This document shows positions 16,579 to 24,289 of a stretch of DNA of 26,589 nucleotides, in pieces. Position numbers and translations under genes: made by a program. This stretch comes from CAYFVR01 sp964346545 (GTDB taxonomy: Bacteria; Desulfobacterota; Desulfobacteria; Desulfobacterales; Desulfococcaceae). Location: contig CAYFVR010000023.1 of assembly GCA_964346545.1 (NCBI GenBank), positions 1-26,589 on the forward strand. Direction: 5' to 3'. The notes below the pieces were generated by a model, which was given only the letters and a program-made list of their open reading frames with translations, was not told where the DNA came from and ran no database searches. Every line of letters begins with the position of its first letter. Within the stretch, counting starts at the first letter, position 1.

Positions 16579-16656
16579 GCCCAAATACAAGACATGTTGC
16601 GGAATCAATCGACAACCGGACAAGCGCCGCCGGGCGAGGCGGTAGAAGGGCTGGGT

Positions 16657-18609
16657 ATGCGGATGCACAAGGTGAGGTTTCTGCCCCATGAGCAAAGCAT
16701 CGAAGTCGCGGACGGCGAACCGCTCATCCGGGCCGCCATGGAGGCCGGCGTTCACATCAACGCCTCCTGCGGCGGGGAAGGCGTTTGCGGGAAATGCCGG
16801 GTGCAGATCGAGTCCGGGACGGTGGAAGGCGGCGAATCGGAGCGAATTTCCGCCGAGGATCGGGAAAAGGGGTACCGGCTGGCCTGCCGCGCCGCGGTGA
16901 AAAGCGATCTTTCCGTCCGCGTTCCCGTGGAATCCTCGGTGGACGCCTCGGTGCTCAACGCCCAGAGCACGCCCCGCCGCACCGCGCACATCCAGGAATT
17001 CGACTTCGAGAAACTCAAGGAGGATGACCTGTTCGCGCCGCCCATGGAAAAGGTTTACCTGGAGCTGCCCGAACCCAACGCCCAGGACCATCTGCCCGAC
17101 GTCACCCGGCTGGTCAGCTTTCTCAAGCTCAACCACGACGAGCATCGGATGGTCGTGGACATCCCGGTCATCCGGAAACTCCCCGACGTGCTGCGGGAGG
17201 ACGGCTTCAAGGTCACCGCCACCCTGGCCCGGCCGGTGCGGGCCGACGGGCAGAACCACATCATCAACGTGCAGCCGGGCGACACCACCGGCCGGAACTA
17301 CGCCATCGCGGTGGACATCGGCACCACCACCGTCTATGGCCAGCTTCTCAACCTCGTCAACGGCGAGGTGTTGGCGGAGCACGGGGAGTTCAACGGCCAG
17401 ATCAGCTACGGCGAGGACGTCATCTCCCGCATCGTCCACGCCGAAAAGGCCGGCGGCCTGGATCGCCTCCACGCCGTGGTGATTCAGACCATCAACGGCG
17501 TGATCAAGCGGATCGTGAGCCGCGCCTCCATCGACTGCGACGAGATCACCAGCGTCACCCTGGCCGGCAACACCACCATGACCCAGCTGTTTCTAAAGGT
17601 GAATCCCCGCTACATCCGGCGGTCTCCCTACGTGCCCGCCGCCAGCCTCTATCCGCCCGTATCGGCCCGAGACCTGGGGCTGGAGCTGCCCGACCACGTC
17701 AACGCCCTGGTCTTTCCGGCCGTTTCCAGCTACGTGGGCGGCGACATCGTGGCCGGGGTGATGGGCTCCAGCATGTACCGCACCGAAAAGCTGACGCTGT
17801 TCATGGACATCGGCACCAACGCGGAGGTGGTGGTGGGCAACCGGGACTGGTTCGCCTGCGCCGCCTGTTCGGCCGGCCCGGCCTTCGAGGGCGGCGGCAT
17901 TGAATTCGGAATGCGGGCGGCCAAGGGGGCCATCGAGGACTTCAACATCGACCCGGCCACGCTGGAACCCATGAACATCACCATCGGCAACGTCCGCCCC
18001 CGGGGCGTCTGCGGCTCGGGGCTCATCATCATGGTGGCCACCCTGTTCGAAATGGGCGTCATCGACAACGGCGGCAAGTACAACCGGGACCTGGACACGC
18101 CCCGCATCCGGAAGCGCAACGACGTGTGGGAATACGTGCTGGCCTGGGAGGAAACGGAATCCGGGGTGGACCGGGACGTGGTGCTGACCGAAATCGACGT
18201 CGAAAACCTGATTCGGGCCAAGGGCGCCATCTACAGCGGCTGCCAGACGCTGCTGGAAGAGGTGGGATTGACCCTGGCCGACCTGGACCAGGTCTATCTG
18301 GCCGGCGGCTTCGGCAGCTACGTGGATCTGGCCAAGGCGATGACCATCGGCCTGCTGCCGGAAATGGACGCGGACAAGGTCACCTTCATCGGCAACGGCT
18401 CCCTGATGGGCGCCCGCATGAGCGCCCTCACCAACCAGGTTCGGCGCGAGGTGGTGGAGGTGACCCAGAAGATGACCAATTTCGAGCTTTCCGAGACGCC
18501 GTCCTACATGGACCACTACGTCAGCGCCCTCTTCCTGCCCCACACCAACATGGAGCTGTTTCCCCAGCTGAAGGCCCGGCTGGAGTCCCGGAAAACCGTC
18601 CCGGTCTGA
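16657..18609 (+). CDS. acsV: Reductive activator of the corrinoid/iron-sulfur protein (RACo)
   Basis: RACo uses ATP and an electron from its [2Fe-2S] cluster to reduce inactive Co(II) in the AcsCD corrinoid protein back to Co(I). The 650-residue product begins with a ferredoxin-type domain whose ligands are Cys38, Cys44, Cys47 and Cys77 (CX5CX2CX29C, around ASCGGEGVCGKC). A linker region follows, then the ASKHA-type ATPase (DUF4445): AIAVDIGTTTVYG near 217, VTLAGNTTMTQL, LFMDIGTNAEVVVGN near 382 and YLAGGFGSYVDLAKA near 548. I chose ATG 16657 because GAAGGG lies 6-7 nt upstream; an in-frame ATG at 16594 has none, and a second at 16663 is also possible. It lies beside, and divergent from, the operon encoding its substrate. 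Related corrinoid-activating proteins exist for methanogenic methyltransferases, but the neighbourhood favours CFeSP. Confidence 0.92.
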   Translation: MRMHKVRFLPHEQSIEVADGEPLIRAAMEAGVHINASCGGEGVCGKCRVQIESGTVEGGESERISAEDREKGYRLACRAAVKSDLSVRVPVESSVDASVLNAQSTPRRTAHIQEFDFEKLKEDDLFAPPMEKVYLELPEPNAQDHLPDVTRLVSFLKLNHDEHRMVVDIPVIRKLPDVLREDGFKVTATLARPVRADGQNHIINVQPGDTTGRNYAIAVDIGTTTVYGQLLNLVNGEVLAEHGEFNGQISYGEDVISRIVHAEKAGGLDRLHAVVIQTINGVIKRIVSRASIDCDEITSVTLAGNTTMTQLFLKVNPRYIRRSPYVPAASLYPPVSARDLGLELPDHVNALVFPAVSSYVGGDIVAGVMGSSMYRTEKLTLFMDIGTNAEVVVGNRDWFACAACSAGPAFEGGGIEFGMRAAKGAIEDFNIDPATLEPMNITIGNVRPRGVCGSGLIIMVATLFEMGVIDNGGKYNRDLDTPRIRKRNDVWEYVLAWEETESGVDRDVVLTEIDVENLIRAKGAIYSGCQTLLEEVGLTLADLDQVYLAGGFGSYVDLAKAMTIGLLPEMDADKVTFIGNGSLMGARMSALTNQVRREVVEVTQKMTNFELSETPSYMDHYVSALFLPHTNMELFPQLKARLESRKTVPV

Positions 18610-18976
18610 CCTCTCGCGCCATTCCGCCGGCGGCGGCCATGCTGCGGCGCACGGGGCGCGCCGCCGGCTTAACGTCCCGACACCTCCCGATTTTGCGTCG
18701 TTCCTTTCGCCGCCGTCCCGCAAACGCACATTTATTGGAATTTATTGCCAAAATTCAAAAAAAAAGCGTTTGACACCCTCCCACGATTTCAGTATGGTTG
18801 ACGAAAAAAGGCTCGGTTTCAGTCTCGCTGGCCGCCGCCAACTCGCCTTCCCCCCCCCGAATCCAGCGTACCACCCAAGCTCGCGCTCCGCGACCGCCTC
18901 TCCGGCACTCCCGGCGGGAGGCCGAGGCCTTTTTTCTCTGGCGGAATTCCGCCAACCGAAAGAAGGGAGGTACGCA
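18610..18976. other. Intergenic region between acsV and the PilZ gene
   Basis: This 367-nt stretch has no gene I can support. It starts with GC-rich sequence in which GCCGGCGGCG and CGCCGCCGGC form a long-range inverted repeat (18626-18670, no U-tract), possibly a weak terminator for acsV. An AT-rich segment (18728-18770) with an A9 run leads into the promoter at 18770-18798. The leader before the PilZ gene contains short GC repeats followed by six T residues near 18930. Confidence 0.5.
18770..18798 (+). promoter_or_regulatory. Putative sigma70 promoter for the PilZ gene
   Basis: A perfect TTGACA (18770-18775) is followed after 17 nt by TATGGT (18793-18798, 4 of 6), directly downstream of an AT-rich, UP-element-like tract with an A9 run. 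The predicted leader to the ATG at 18977 is about 170 nt. Confidence 0.6.
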
Positions 18977-19444
18977 ATGAGGATTCAGACCCAGCGCTCC
19001 TTCACCCGAAACCATTTTCAGGCCCCGGTTTTGTTCACCCGTTGCAACGGCCGGGAGGAATGCGCCGCGCTGATGCGCAACAGCAGCGTCGGCGGCATGT
19101 ATTTCGAAAGCGACCGTCCCATGAAGCCGGGAGAGGGGGTGCTCATCCGCATGGCGGATTTCGCGCCCGATCCCTACTGGCCGGAAGCCAGCGACCACTA
19201 CGTGGGCGAGGTGCGCTGGTGCGAGGAAAAGACCGGCGAGGACGAGACGACGAGCTACGGCGTCGGCGTTCGGTTCGTGGCGAGCGTTTGCAGGGACTGC
19301 GGCCACATGTCATTGGAACCCACCAGCTACACCTTCAGCAACGTGGTGGACGTCTGCCCGGAATGTCTGGCCCATCTGGAGAGCCTCTCCGAAGGCAAGC
19401 TGAAGCAGAGCATCCGCAACCATTTGATTGGGAACGTGGTCTGA
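18977..19444 (+). CDS. PilZ-domain protein with a C-terminal Cys4 (zinc-ribbon-like) motif
   Basis: The 155-residue protein has the two c-di-GMP-binding signatures of PilZ domains: an RxxxR element at residues 7-11 (RSFTR) and NSSVGG at 35-40 (N/DxSxxG). Later beta-strand segments such as VGEVRWCEE and YGVGVRFV are also typical. After the PilZ fold, CRDC (Cys105, Cys108) and CPEC (Cys127, Cys130) make a CX2C-X18-CX2C arrangement that could bind zinc. I infer a cytosolic c-di-GMP receptor; its output is unknown. The ATG at 18977 has GGGAGG 6 nt upstream. It has its own promoter, no co-directional partner, and a strong terminator region follows. No signal peptide or membrane segment is visible. 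Confidence 0.8.
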   Translation: MRIQTQRSFTRNHFQAPVLFTRCNGREECAALMRNSSVGGMYFESDRPMKPGEGVLIRMADFAPDPYWPEASDHYVGEVRWCEEKTGEDETTSYGVGVRFVASVCRDCGHMSLEPTSYTFSNVVDVCPECLAHLESLSEGKLKQSIRNHLIGNVV

Positions 19445-19550
19445 TCGCCGCGTTGGAGCGGCCGGGCCGGTTCGCCCGCGCGGCGGATCGACGCCTCGGT
19501 CGGCCCGGGACGAGCCTCGAAGCCGGCGCCGCGACGGAAGGGAAAAAGAA

Positions 19551-19581
19551 ATCGCGGGCCGCCCCCTCGGCGGGCCGCGAT
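19551..19581 (-). terminator. Hairpin with U-rich tail, reading out of the PHA operon
   Basis: Arms 19551-19563 and 19569-19581 pair at 12 of 13 positions around a 5-nt loop. On the minus strand the stem is followed by TTTCTTTTT, so it best serves the minus-strand PHA operon as a second terminator behind 19603-19642. Confidence 0.6.
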
Positions 19582-19602
19582 TCGACAAAATTCGCCACGA
19601 AA

Positions 19603-19642
19603 AACGGGGGCGGGGATTTCAGATGAAATCCCCGCCCCCGTT
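19603..19642. terminator. Perfect 17-bp inverted repeat between convergent genes
   Basis: Arms 19603-19619 and 19626-19642 are exact reverse complements with a 6-nt loop (CAGATG). It lies between the convergent ends of the PilZ gene (19444) and the MaoC hydratase gene (19713) and fits a bidirectional terminator. A run of four A/T bases flanks the left arm. Confidence 0.8.
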
Positions 19643-19712
19643 CGTTCACGACGGGTCGGCCCTTGGGCTCGCCTCGGCCCGCGTTCCGGCCTCGCCCGGG
19701 GCGAATGGCGGG

Positions 19713-20135
19713 TCAGTCTCCAGTCGGCGCCATGACCATCGCTTCGCCGTCCAGCACCACTTTGCCGCCTTGATTGGTGCAAGTGGTTTTCAGCCGAACC
19801 CGGTTTTTCTCGGGAATCGTCTCGACCACCTCCGCCCGGGCGGTGATGGTGTCCCCAAACATCACCGGGGCCAGGAAGGCCAGACTCTGTTTCATATAGA
19901 TGGTGCCGGGCCCCGGCAGTTGGGTGCCCAGGATGGTGGAGATGAATCCGGCGGTGAGCATGCCATGGGCGATGCGCTCTTTAAACATGCCTTTCTCGGC
20001 CTGTTGGGCGTTCACATGGGCCGGGTTGAAATCCCCCGAAATCCCCGCGTAGAGATAAACGTCCGTCTCCGACACCGTTTTGGAAAATTCCGCAAAGTCC
20101 CCCACCTTGATTTCCGCGATGGTCTTGCCCTTCAT
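19713..20135 (-). CDS. phaJ: MaoC-type (R)-specific enoyl-CoA hydratase
   Basis: This 140-residue single hotdog-fold protein has the hydratase 2 motif YAGISGDFNPAHVN with the catalytic Asp35 and His40, close to Asp31/His36 of the Aeromonas PhaJ, and ends the core with KERIAHGMLTAGF. PhaJ hydrates trans-2-enoyl-CoA to (R)-3-hydroxyacyl-CoA, the monomer used by PHA synthase, linking beta-oxidation intermediates to polymer. The ATG at 20135 has AAGGA about 8 nt upstream; an in-frame ATG three codons earlier lies too close to that site. It is the last gene of the phaE-phaC-GAF-phaJ cluster, 23 nt after the GAF gene, and strong hairpins follow. A general MaoC dehydratase role cannot be excluded, but the context supports PHA supply. 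Confidence 0.88.
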   Translation of the reverse strand: MKGKTIAEIKVGDFAEFSKTVSETDVYLYAGISGDFNPAHVNAQQAEKGMFKERIAHGMLTAGFISTILGTQLPGPGTIYMKQSLAFLAPVMFGDTITARAEVVETIPEKNRVRLKTTCTNQGGKVVLDGEAMVMAPTGD

Positions 20136-20158
20136 GACACGCATCCTTTCCGTTGGGA

Positions 20159-21205
20159 TCAGAACCAGAGCCGGTGACTCCAGATGTCCTCTTCCAGACT
20201 TTGCTTGTCTTCCTGCAGGGCCAGATACATGGAGGCGTTCTGAATGGCGATGCCGCCCTGCTGGGCCAGCGCCTCCATCAAAATCACCATGCTTTCGGGG
20301 AATTCCCGCTCCACGTCGCTGCACAGCCGCATGACGCCGATGATTTCGTCGCCCACCGAAATGGGCGCCACCAGCATCGAGACGATGCCCTCCTTCTCCA
20401 TGGCCTCGGGGTATTGCACCCGGGAATCGCTCCGCGCGTTCTTGATCGCCACCGTTTCGCCGCTCAGGGCGCGGGTCACGCTCCGGTCGCTGGAGACGGG
20501 CCCCTTGGCCAGAAATTCCTCCGAAAGTCCGTAGCTCGCCACCAGGTCCAGGGTTCCGGTCTCCTTGTTGAGCAGCCGGATGTTGACGCCCTTCAGGCCG
20601 AAGGTGTCGGCGATGTCCGCGGTGAGAATATGCAGAATCTGTTTGATGTCGAGGCTGGCGTTGATGTTTTTGGCGAAGCCGCGAAACAGGGTGGCGTTTT
20701 TCCGCAGCCGGTCCACCAGTCGGGAATTCTGGATGGCGACGCCGCCCTGGTCGGCCAGGGCCCGCAGAAAATCGATCTCCTCTTCCGAGAAATCCCGCTT
20801 TTGGGCGGTGTACAGAGACAAAACGCCGATGATCCGATCCTCGGCCATGACCGGCACCACCAGAATGGAGGCCAGCCCCTCCGCCTTTTTGGCGGCCTTG
20901 TTTTCGGCCCGGGGGTCGGTGGCCACGTCGGCCATGGCCAGATAGCCATCCTTCACCATCTGGTCGGCCAGCGGACGCGCCCGGTAGGGGTCGGCATGGA
21001 GATAGTTGTCCGACAATCCCCTCCGGGCCACGGGAACGAACAAATCGTCCTGCTCCCGGCGCAGAAACAGGCTGGCGGCCTTGCCGTCCATGGCGTCAAC
21101 GGCCCCCTCGACGATGCGGTCGAGCAGCTCTTCGCGCTTGAGGGTCGATCCCAACGCCTTGCTGATGGCGCAGAAGGTCTTGAAGTAGTCCCGATTGATC
21201 GTCAT
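20159..21205 (-). CDS. Tandem GAF-domain protein
   Basis: The 348-residue protein consists of two GAF domains, about residues 10-165 and 185-340, each with the typical ending '(I)IGVLSLYTA...FSEEEIDFLRALADQGGVAIQN' or 'IIGVMRLCSD...FPESMVILMEALAQQGGIAIQN'. I see no kinase, GGDEF, EAL, HTH or membrane segment, so it is a stand-alone sensor or adaptor that could bind a small ligand such as a nucleotide or redox cofactor. It lies 13 nt after phaC and 23 nt before phaJ, so it is co-transcribed with PHA polymerisation and supply genes. That suggests, but does not show, a role in controlling polymer metabolism. The ribosome-binding site (GGGGGAAAAG) is weak. Confidence 0.85.
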   Translation of the reverse strand: MTINRDYFKTFCAISKALGSTLKREELLDRIVEGAVDAMDGKAASLFLRREQDDLFVPVARRGLSDNYLHADPYRARPLADQMVKDGYLAMADVATDPRAENKAAKKAEGLASILVVPVMAEDRIIGVLSLYTAQKRDFSEEEIDFLRALADQGGVAIQNSRLVDRLRKNATLFRGFAKNINASLDIKQILHILTADIADTFGLKGVNIRLLNKETGTLDLVASYGLSEEFLAKGPVSSDRSVTRALSGETVAIKNARSDSRVQYPEAMEKEGIVSMLVAPISVGDEIIGVMRLCSDVEREFPESMVILMEALAQQGGIAIQNASMYLALQEDKQSLEEDIWSHRLWF

Positions 21206-21218
21206 GTTTCTTTTCCCC

Positions 21219-22505
21219 CTACTTCCGCGTCTTGTCGGCGGTGGACGCGGTCTTGGATTGACCGGTGGATGATTTTCGGCGCGAAGCCGTCTTTTTGGCG
21301 GGCCCGTTCCCCGTTTTCGTGCCCGTCGAAGCGGTCTTCGCTTTCGCGGATTTCTTGGCCGCTCCGGAAGCCGTTTTGCCGGCGGCGGATCGCCGGGTCT
21401 TGCGTCCGGCGGCGAACTTTTTGGGCGTCCCCTCCCGCTCCTTCAGCCATTCGTTGATTTTGGGCGCGAACAGCTTCTGACACTTGGAACTGACGTAAAT
21501 CCCGATGTGGCCGGTGTCGAGCACCAGATCCTCGGTGTCCTCGCTGCCCACCCGATCGGTCAGCAGCTCGCAGGCCTGGGGCGGCACCAGATGGTCGAAC
21601 TTGCCGTAGATGTTGAGCAACGGCATCGAAAGGTTCTTGAGGTCCACCCGCTTGCCGTCCAGCTCCATTTCGCTGTTGATGAGCTTGTTTTTCTTGTAGC
21701 AATCCTCGATGAACTGTCGGAAGGTGGCGCCGGGCACGTCCGGACTGTCGAAAATCCATTTCTCCATCCGGACGAAGTTTTCCACGAAGGATCGATTGTC
21801 CATGTTTTCGAAAAAACCGACATATTTGTCAAGGATCAAGCGGGCGGGATTGAGCAATAAAAAGCCCAGGTTCATCAGATCCCCGGGCATGTTGCCGTAC
21901 AGCGATCCCATTTCATCGGCCCGGGTGTTTCTCATCCAGATGTGGAGCAGGCCGGCCTCCGTGTCGAAATTGGTGGGCGTGACGGTGGTGACCAGGTTCT
22001 GAATCTTCTCGGGATGCAGGGAGGAATACATGACGGAAAAGGCGCCGCCCATGCAGATGCCCATCAGGTTGATCTGGTCGATGTCGTGGCGCTTCCGGAT
22101 GAAATCGATCACGTTGTCCATGTAGCCGTTGACGTGGTCGTTGATGTCCAGAAACTGGTCCTTCCGGGTGGGGTAGCCCCAGTCGATCATGTAGATTTCC
22201 AGCCCCAGGTCCATGAAGCTCTGGACCACGCTCCGGCCCGGCTGCAAATCCAGCATGGTTTCCCGGTTGATGAGGGCGTAGACCATGAGCAGCGGGTACT
22301 TGTGGGTCACCGTTTCGGGTTTGTAGTGCTTCAGCTTGACCCGATCTTCGGTGTACACCACCTCGTAGGGGGTGGTCGCCAGATCGGTTTCCAGCGGTCC
22401 CAACAAGACGTCCGAGACCTTTTGCGCGCGGTCCTTGGCCTGCTCCGCCCGCTCGGCCATTTTCTTCAGAATCAGGTCAACGGCGATTTTCGGCTGTTGG
22501 CTCAT
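21219..22505 (-). CDS. phaC: Class III PHA synthase catalytic subunit with basic Ala/Lys-rich tail
   Basis: PhaC polymerises (R)-3-hydroxyacyl-CoA into polyester and, in class III, works with PhaE. The 428-residue protein has an alpha/beta-hydrolase core with the lipase-like box GICMGG and catalytic triad Cys151, Asp304 (YGKFDHLVPP) and His333 (DTGHIGIYVS). These are within two residues of Cys149/Asp302/His331 in the Allochromatium enzyme. The class III core ends near residue 358. After it comes a roughly 65-residue tail rich in Lys, Ala, Ser and Thr (for example KKSAKAKTAS), histone-H1-like and resembling the DNA-binding tail of PhaF-type phasins. The start at 22505 has AAAGGAGG upstream. 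It lies 34 nt after phaE and 13 nt before the GAF gene. Confidence 0.95.
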   Translation of the reverse strand: MSQQPKIAVDLILKKMAERAEQAKDRAQKVSDVLLGPLETDLATTPYEVVYTEDRVKLKHYKPETVTHKYPLLMVYALINRETMLDLQPGRSVVQSFMDLGLEIYMIDWGYPTRKDQFLDINDHVNGYMDNVIDFIRKRHDIDQINLMGICMGGAFSVMYSSLHPEKIQNLVTTVTPTNFDTEAGLLHIWMRNTRADEMGSLYGNMPGDLMNLGFLLLNPARLILDKYVGFFENMDNRSFVENFVRMEKWIFDSPDVPGATFRQFIEDCYKKNKLINSEMELDGKRVDLKNLSMPLLNIYGKFDHLVPPQACELLTDRVGSEDTEDLVLDTGHIGIYVSSKCQKLFAPKINEWLKEREGTPKKFAAGRKTRRSAAGKTASGAAKKSAKAKTASTGTKTGNGPAKKTASRRKSSTGQSKTASTADKTRK

Positions 22506-22539
22506 AGAAGGGCCTCCTTTCCGTGGAGAGCGTTCGACG

Positions 22540-23439
22540 TCAGGCCGAAACCTCGTCTTCCACGCGCTTGGTCAGTTCGTTGACCTTTTTCTTGAGGAGA
22601 TACAGGTCCTTGTAGACCTCGTCCATGTCGCGGTTGGTGGGGATGGGCAGCTTGGAAAGCAGATCGTACATCACCTTGTTCTTGGCTTCCCGATACTCGG
22701 CGAGCTGGGCGATGGTCTTGTCCATCACCTCGGTATATTCCGGGCTCTGGAGCAGCGTCATGTAATGGCCTTCCAGCGTCCGGATCCAGAGATTGTAGTA
22801 ATCCTTGAAATTGTCGAGAACCTCTCCCTTCTCCGCCATTTCCTCGACCTTTTCCTGCATGGCCGTCCCGGTTTTTTCAATGGGCACGTAAAACAGGTAT
22901 AAAAATTCGCCCAGGGCGGTCTGGAACAGGTTGTGCTTGTCGATCATGTCGTTGACCCGCTCCTGATGGAAGCGGGTGAGACCCAGGGCCGGCACCTTCA
23001 GAAATTTCTGAAATTCTCGCTCGTAGAGATCCCGAAGGGCCTGAAAGGTCTCCTGATCGATGTCGTCGAACTTGTAGGCCTTGGGTTGCCGGTCCATCTT
23101 GGCCGCCCGATCCATGAACTGGCGCTGAAGCTCGGCGTACCCGTCCCAGCTCTGGCGGGCCATGGTCATCAAAAAATCCGGGATGTAATCCATCCCCTTC
23201 ATCATCTCCTCGACGTTGTCCGGCTTGGAAAGGCTGGCGAACAGCGACTGGAACGCCTTGCCGCCCGATTCCATGGCCTTCTGGTACTGCCGAAAGCGGG
23301 GGTTTCCGAACATTCCGTCCTCGCCCGGCGTCGCGCCGGACTGCATTTTGAACATCTCCTCCCAGAATCCGGACGCCGATTTCATCCAGGCCGAAAAGAC
23401 GGAAGCCGGGTCCATGCCCTGCCGGTTATCCTGATCCAT
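22540..23439 (-). CDS. phaE: Class III PHA synthase subunit PhaE
   Basis: PhaE binds and activates PhaC in class III PHA synthases. The 299-residue protein is strongly alpha-helical and matches the family in its opening (SVFSAWMKSASGFWEEMF), the mid-segment with VPALGLTRFHQERVND, YYNLWIRTLEGHYMTLLQS and a C-terminal coiled-coil-like end (MDEVYKDLYLLKKKVNEL). No catalytic motif is expected. AGGAG lies 6 nt before the ATG. It is 34 nt upstream of phaC, the usual pairing, and follows phaR after 125 nt containing a candidate promoter. Confidence 0.92.
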   Translation of the reverse strand: MDQDNRQGMDPASVFSAWMKSASGFWEEMFKMQSGATPGEDGMFGNPRFRQYQKAMESGGKAFQSLFASLSKPDNVEEMMKGMDYIPDFLMTMARQSWDGYAELQRQFMDRAAKMDRQPKAYKFDDIDQETFQALRDLYEREFQKFLKVPALGLTRFHQERVNDMIDKHNLFQTALGEFLYLFYVPIEKTGTAMQEKVEEMAEKGEVLDNFKDYYNLWIRTLEGHYMTLLQSPEYTEVMDKTIAQLAEYREAKNKVMYDLLSKLPIPTNRDMDEVYKDLYLLKKKVNELTKRVEDEVSA

Positions 23440-23519
23440 GAAGCGCTCCTATTCCATTGGTGGGGTCATCGCGCGCGAGAAAAGCTCCGCTTCCCCGCCG
23501 GTAGCGAACGTGCGGCAGG

Positions 23520-23548
23520 AATATATAGCAATCAAGGAAAGAACACAA
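23520..23548 (-). promoter_or_regulatory. Putative promoter for phaE-phaC
   Basis: On the minus strand TTGTGT (23543-23548) is followed after 17 nt by TATATT (23520-23525), with a TGC just before a TATATA run that could act as an extended -10. The -35 is weak. It lies between the phaR stop and phaE and would give a leader of roughly 75 nt. Confidence 0.4.
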
Positions 23549-23564
23549 GCTTGATGAACGCCAA

Positions 23565-24020
23565 TTATTCATTCGGATCGGGATCATCCTTCGAAAACGG
23601 CGAAAACGACTGGAAGGGCGTCAACTTTTGCATGGTCTTCCCGGCCGCGGAGGAAAGGTCGATCCCCAGCTCCATGCAGATGCGAAACTGCGCATCCATG
23701 TTCCGTCGATAGGCCAGATAGCTCTGTATGCTTTGCTCCAGGTATTTATCGAAAAATTCACTCAGGACGGTTTCCCCGGAGCGGATGATGAGATGGAGCA
23801 GGGACACCGGCAGCACGCTGTTGTTTTTCTTGGCCTGCTCCATGATGATCTGGGTCAGGATGAACGCGGTCACGTCCTGATCGGTTTTGAGATCGATCAC
23901 CCGCACCTGATGGCCCTGCTTGATGAGGTTCGAGACGTCCATCAAGGTGACATATTTGGAATTTTCAGTGTCGTAGAGCCGACGGTTGGGATATTTTTTG
24001 AGCGTAATGCTGGATGCCAT
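23565..24020 (-). CDS. phaR: PHA accumulation regulator/repressor
   Basis: PhaR binds DNA at phasin and its own promoters and is released when it binds PHA granules, coupling phasin synthesis to polymer. The 151-residue protein starts with the highly conserved N-terminal DNA-binding domain ITLKKYPNRRLYDTENSKYV followed by TLMDVSNLIKQGHQVRV, and then the PHB-accumulation-regulator domain (FILTQIIMEQ through SYLAYRRNMDAQ). GGGAGG lies 5 nt before the ATG at 24020. It is divergent from the phasin-like genes and upstream of phaE-phaC. Two related AT-rich motifs in the divergent region (24038-24058 and 24158-24178) are candidate operators for autoregulation and phasin control. Confidence 0.95.
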   Translation of the reverse strand: MASSITLKKYPNRRLYDTENSKYVTLMDVSNLIKQGHQVRVIDLKTDQDVTAFILTQIIMEQAKKNNSVLPVSLLHLIIRSGETVLSEFFDKYLEQSIQSYLAYRRNMDAQFRICMELGIDLSSAAGKTMQKLTPFQSFSPFSKDDPDPNE

Positions 24021-24037
24021 GGGCGCCTCCCGGCCGA

Positions 24038-24058
24038 TTTGTTACATCGCAAAAATTT
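24038..24058. promoter_or_regulatory. Candidate PhaR operator in the phaR leader
   Basis: The segment begins TTTGTTACATCGCAAAAA and lies between the phaR -10 element and its start codon. It shares the TTTGT...AC...GCAAAAA pattern with 24158-24178. The pairing with a PhaR gene is the main reason for the call; the motif itself has not been tested. Confidence 0.4.
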
Positions 24059-24085
24059 GAACGGACAAAGGGGAAAAATGAATCC

Positions 24086-24115
24086 GTTATGGGCGGAAAA
24101 CGACCCGAAGGTCAA
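24086..24115 (-). promoter_or_regulatory. Putative promoter of phaR
   Basis: On the minus strand TTGACC (24110-24115, 5 of 6) and CATAAC (24086-24091, 4 of 6) are spaced by 18 nt. The predicted start near 24079 gives a leader of about 60 nt. Confidence 0.5.
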
Positions 24116-24157
24116 GGATTTCCGGGAAAGAAATCGTCGCCGATCCGTTTGGAATTT

Positions 24158-24178
24158 TTTGTGCACTGCAAAAAAATT
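24158..24178. promoter_or_regulatory. Candidate PhaR operator at the phasin promoter
   Basis: The segment TTTGTGCACTGCAAAAAA ends 4 nt before the -35 hexamer of the phasin promoter. With flanking bases it forms an imperfect inverted repeat of A/T arms around TGCA-C-TGCA. Known PhaR sites in alphaproteobacteria are TGC/GCA-type repeats, which is compatible. Position and similarity to 24038-24058 support an operator. Confidence 0.45.
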
Positions 24179-24182
24179 CTCC

Positions 24183-24210
24183 TTGACATCGGCGGCGATT
24201 TCCTTAAAAT
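24183..24210 (+). promoter_or_regulatory. Strong sigma70-type promoter of the phasin-like genes
   Basis: A perfect TTGACA (24183-24188) and TAAAAT (24205-24210, 5 of 6) are spaced by 16 nt. The transcript would start near 24217, about 73 nt before the first phasin-like start codon, which has an AAGGAGG site. Confidence 0.75.
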
Positions 24211-24289
24211 AAGGGTATTGATGGAGGCGGCGCGACGCCGCCCCGGCGACGATTCACCCCCCACCCCCAACGTAGAAGGAGGAAATTCC

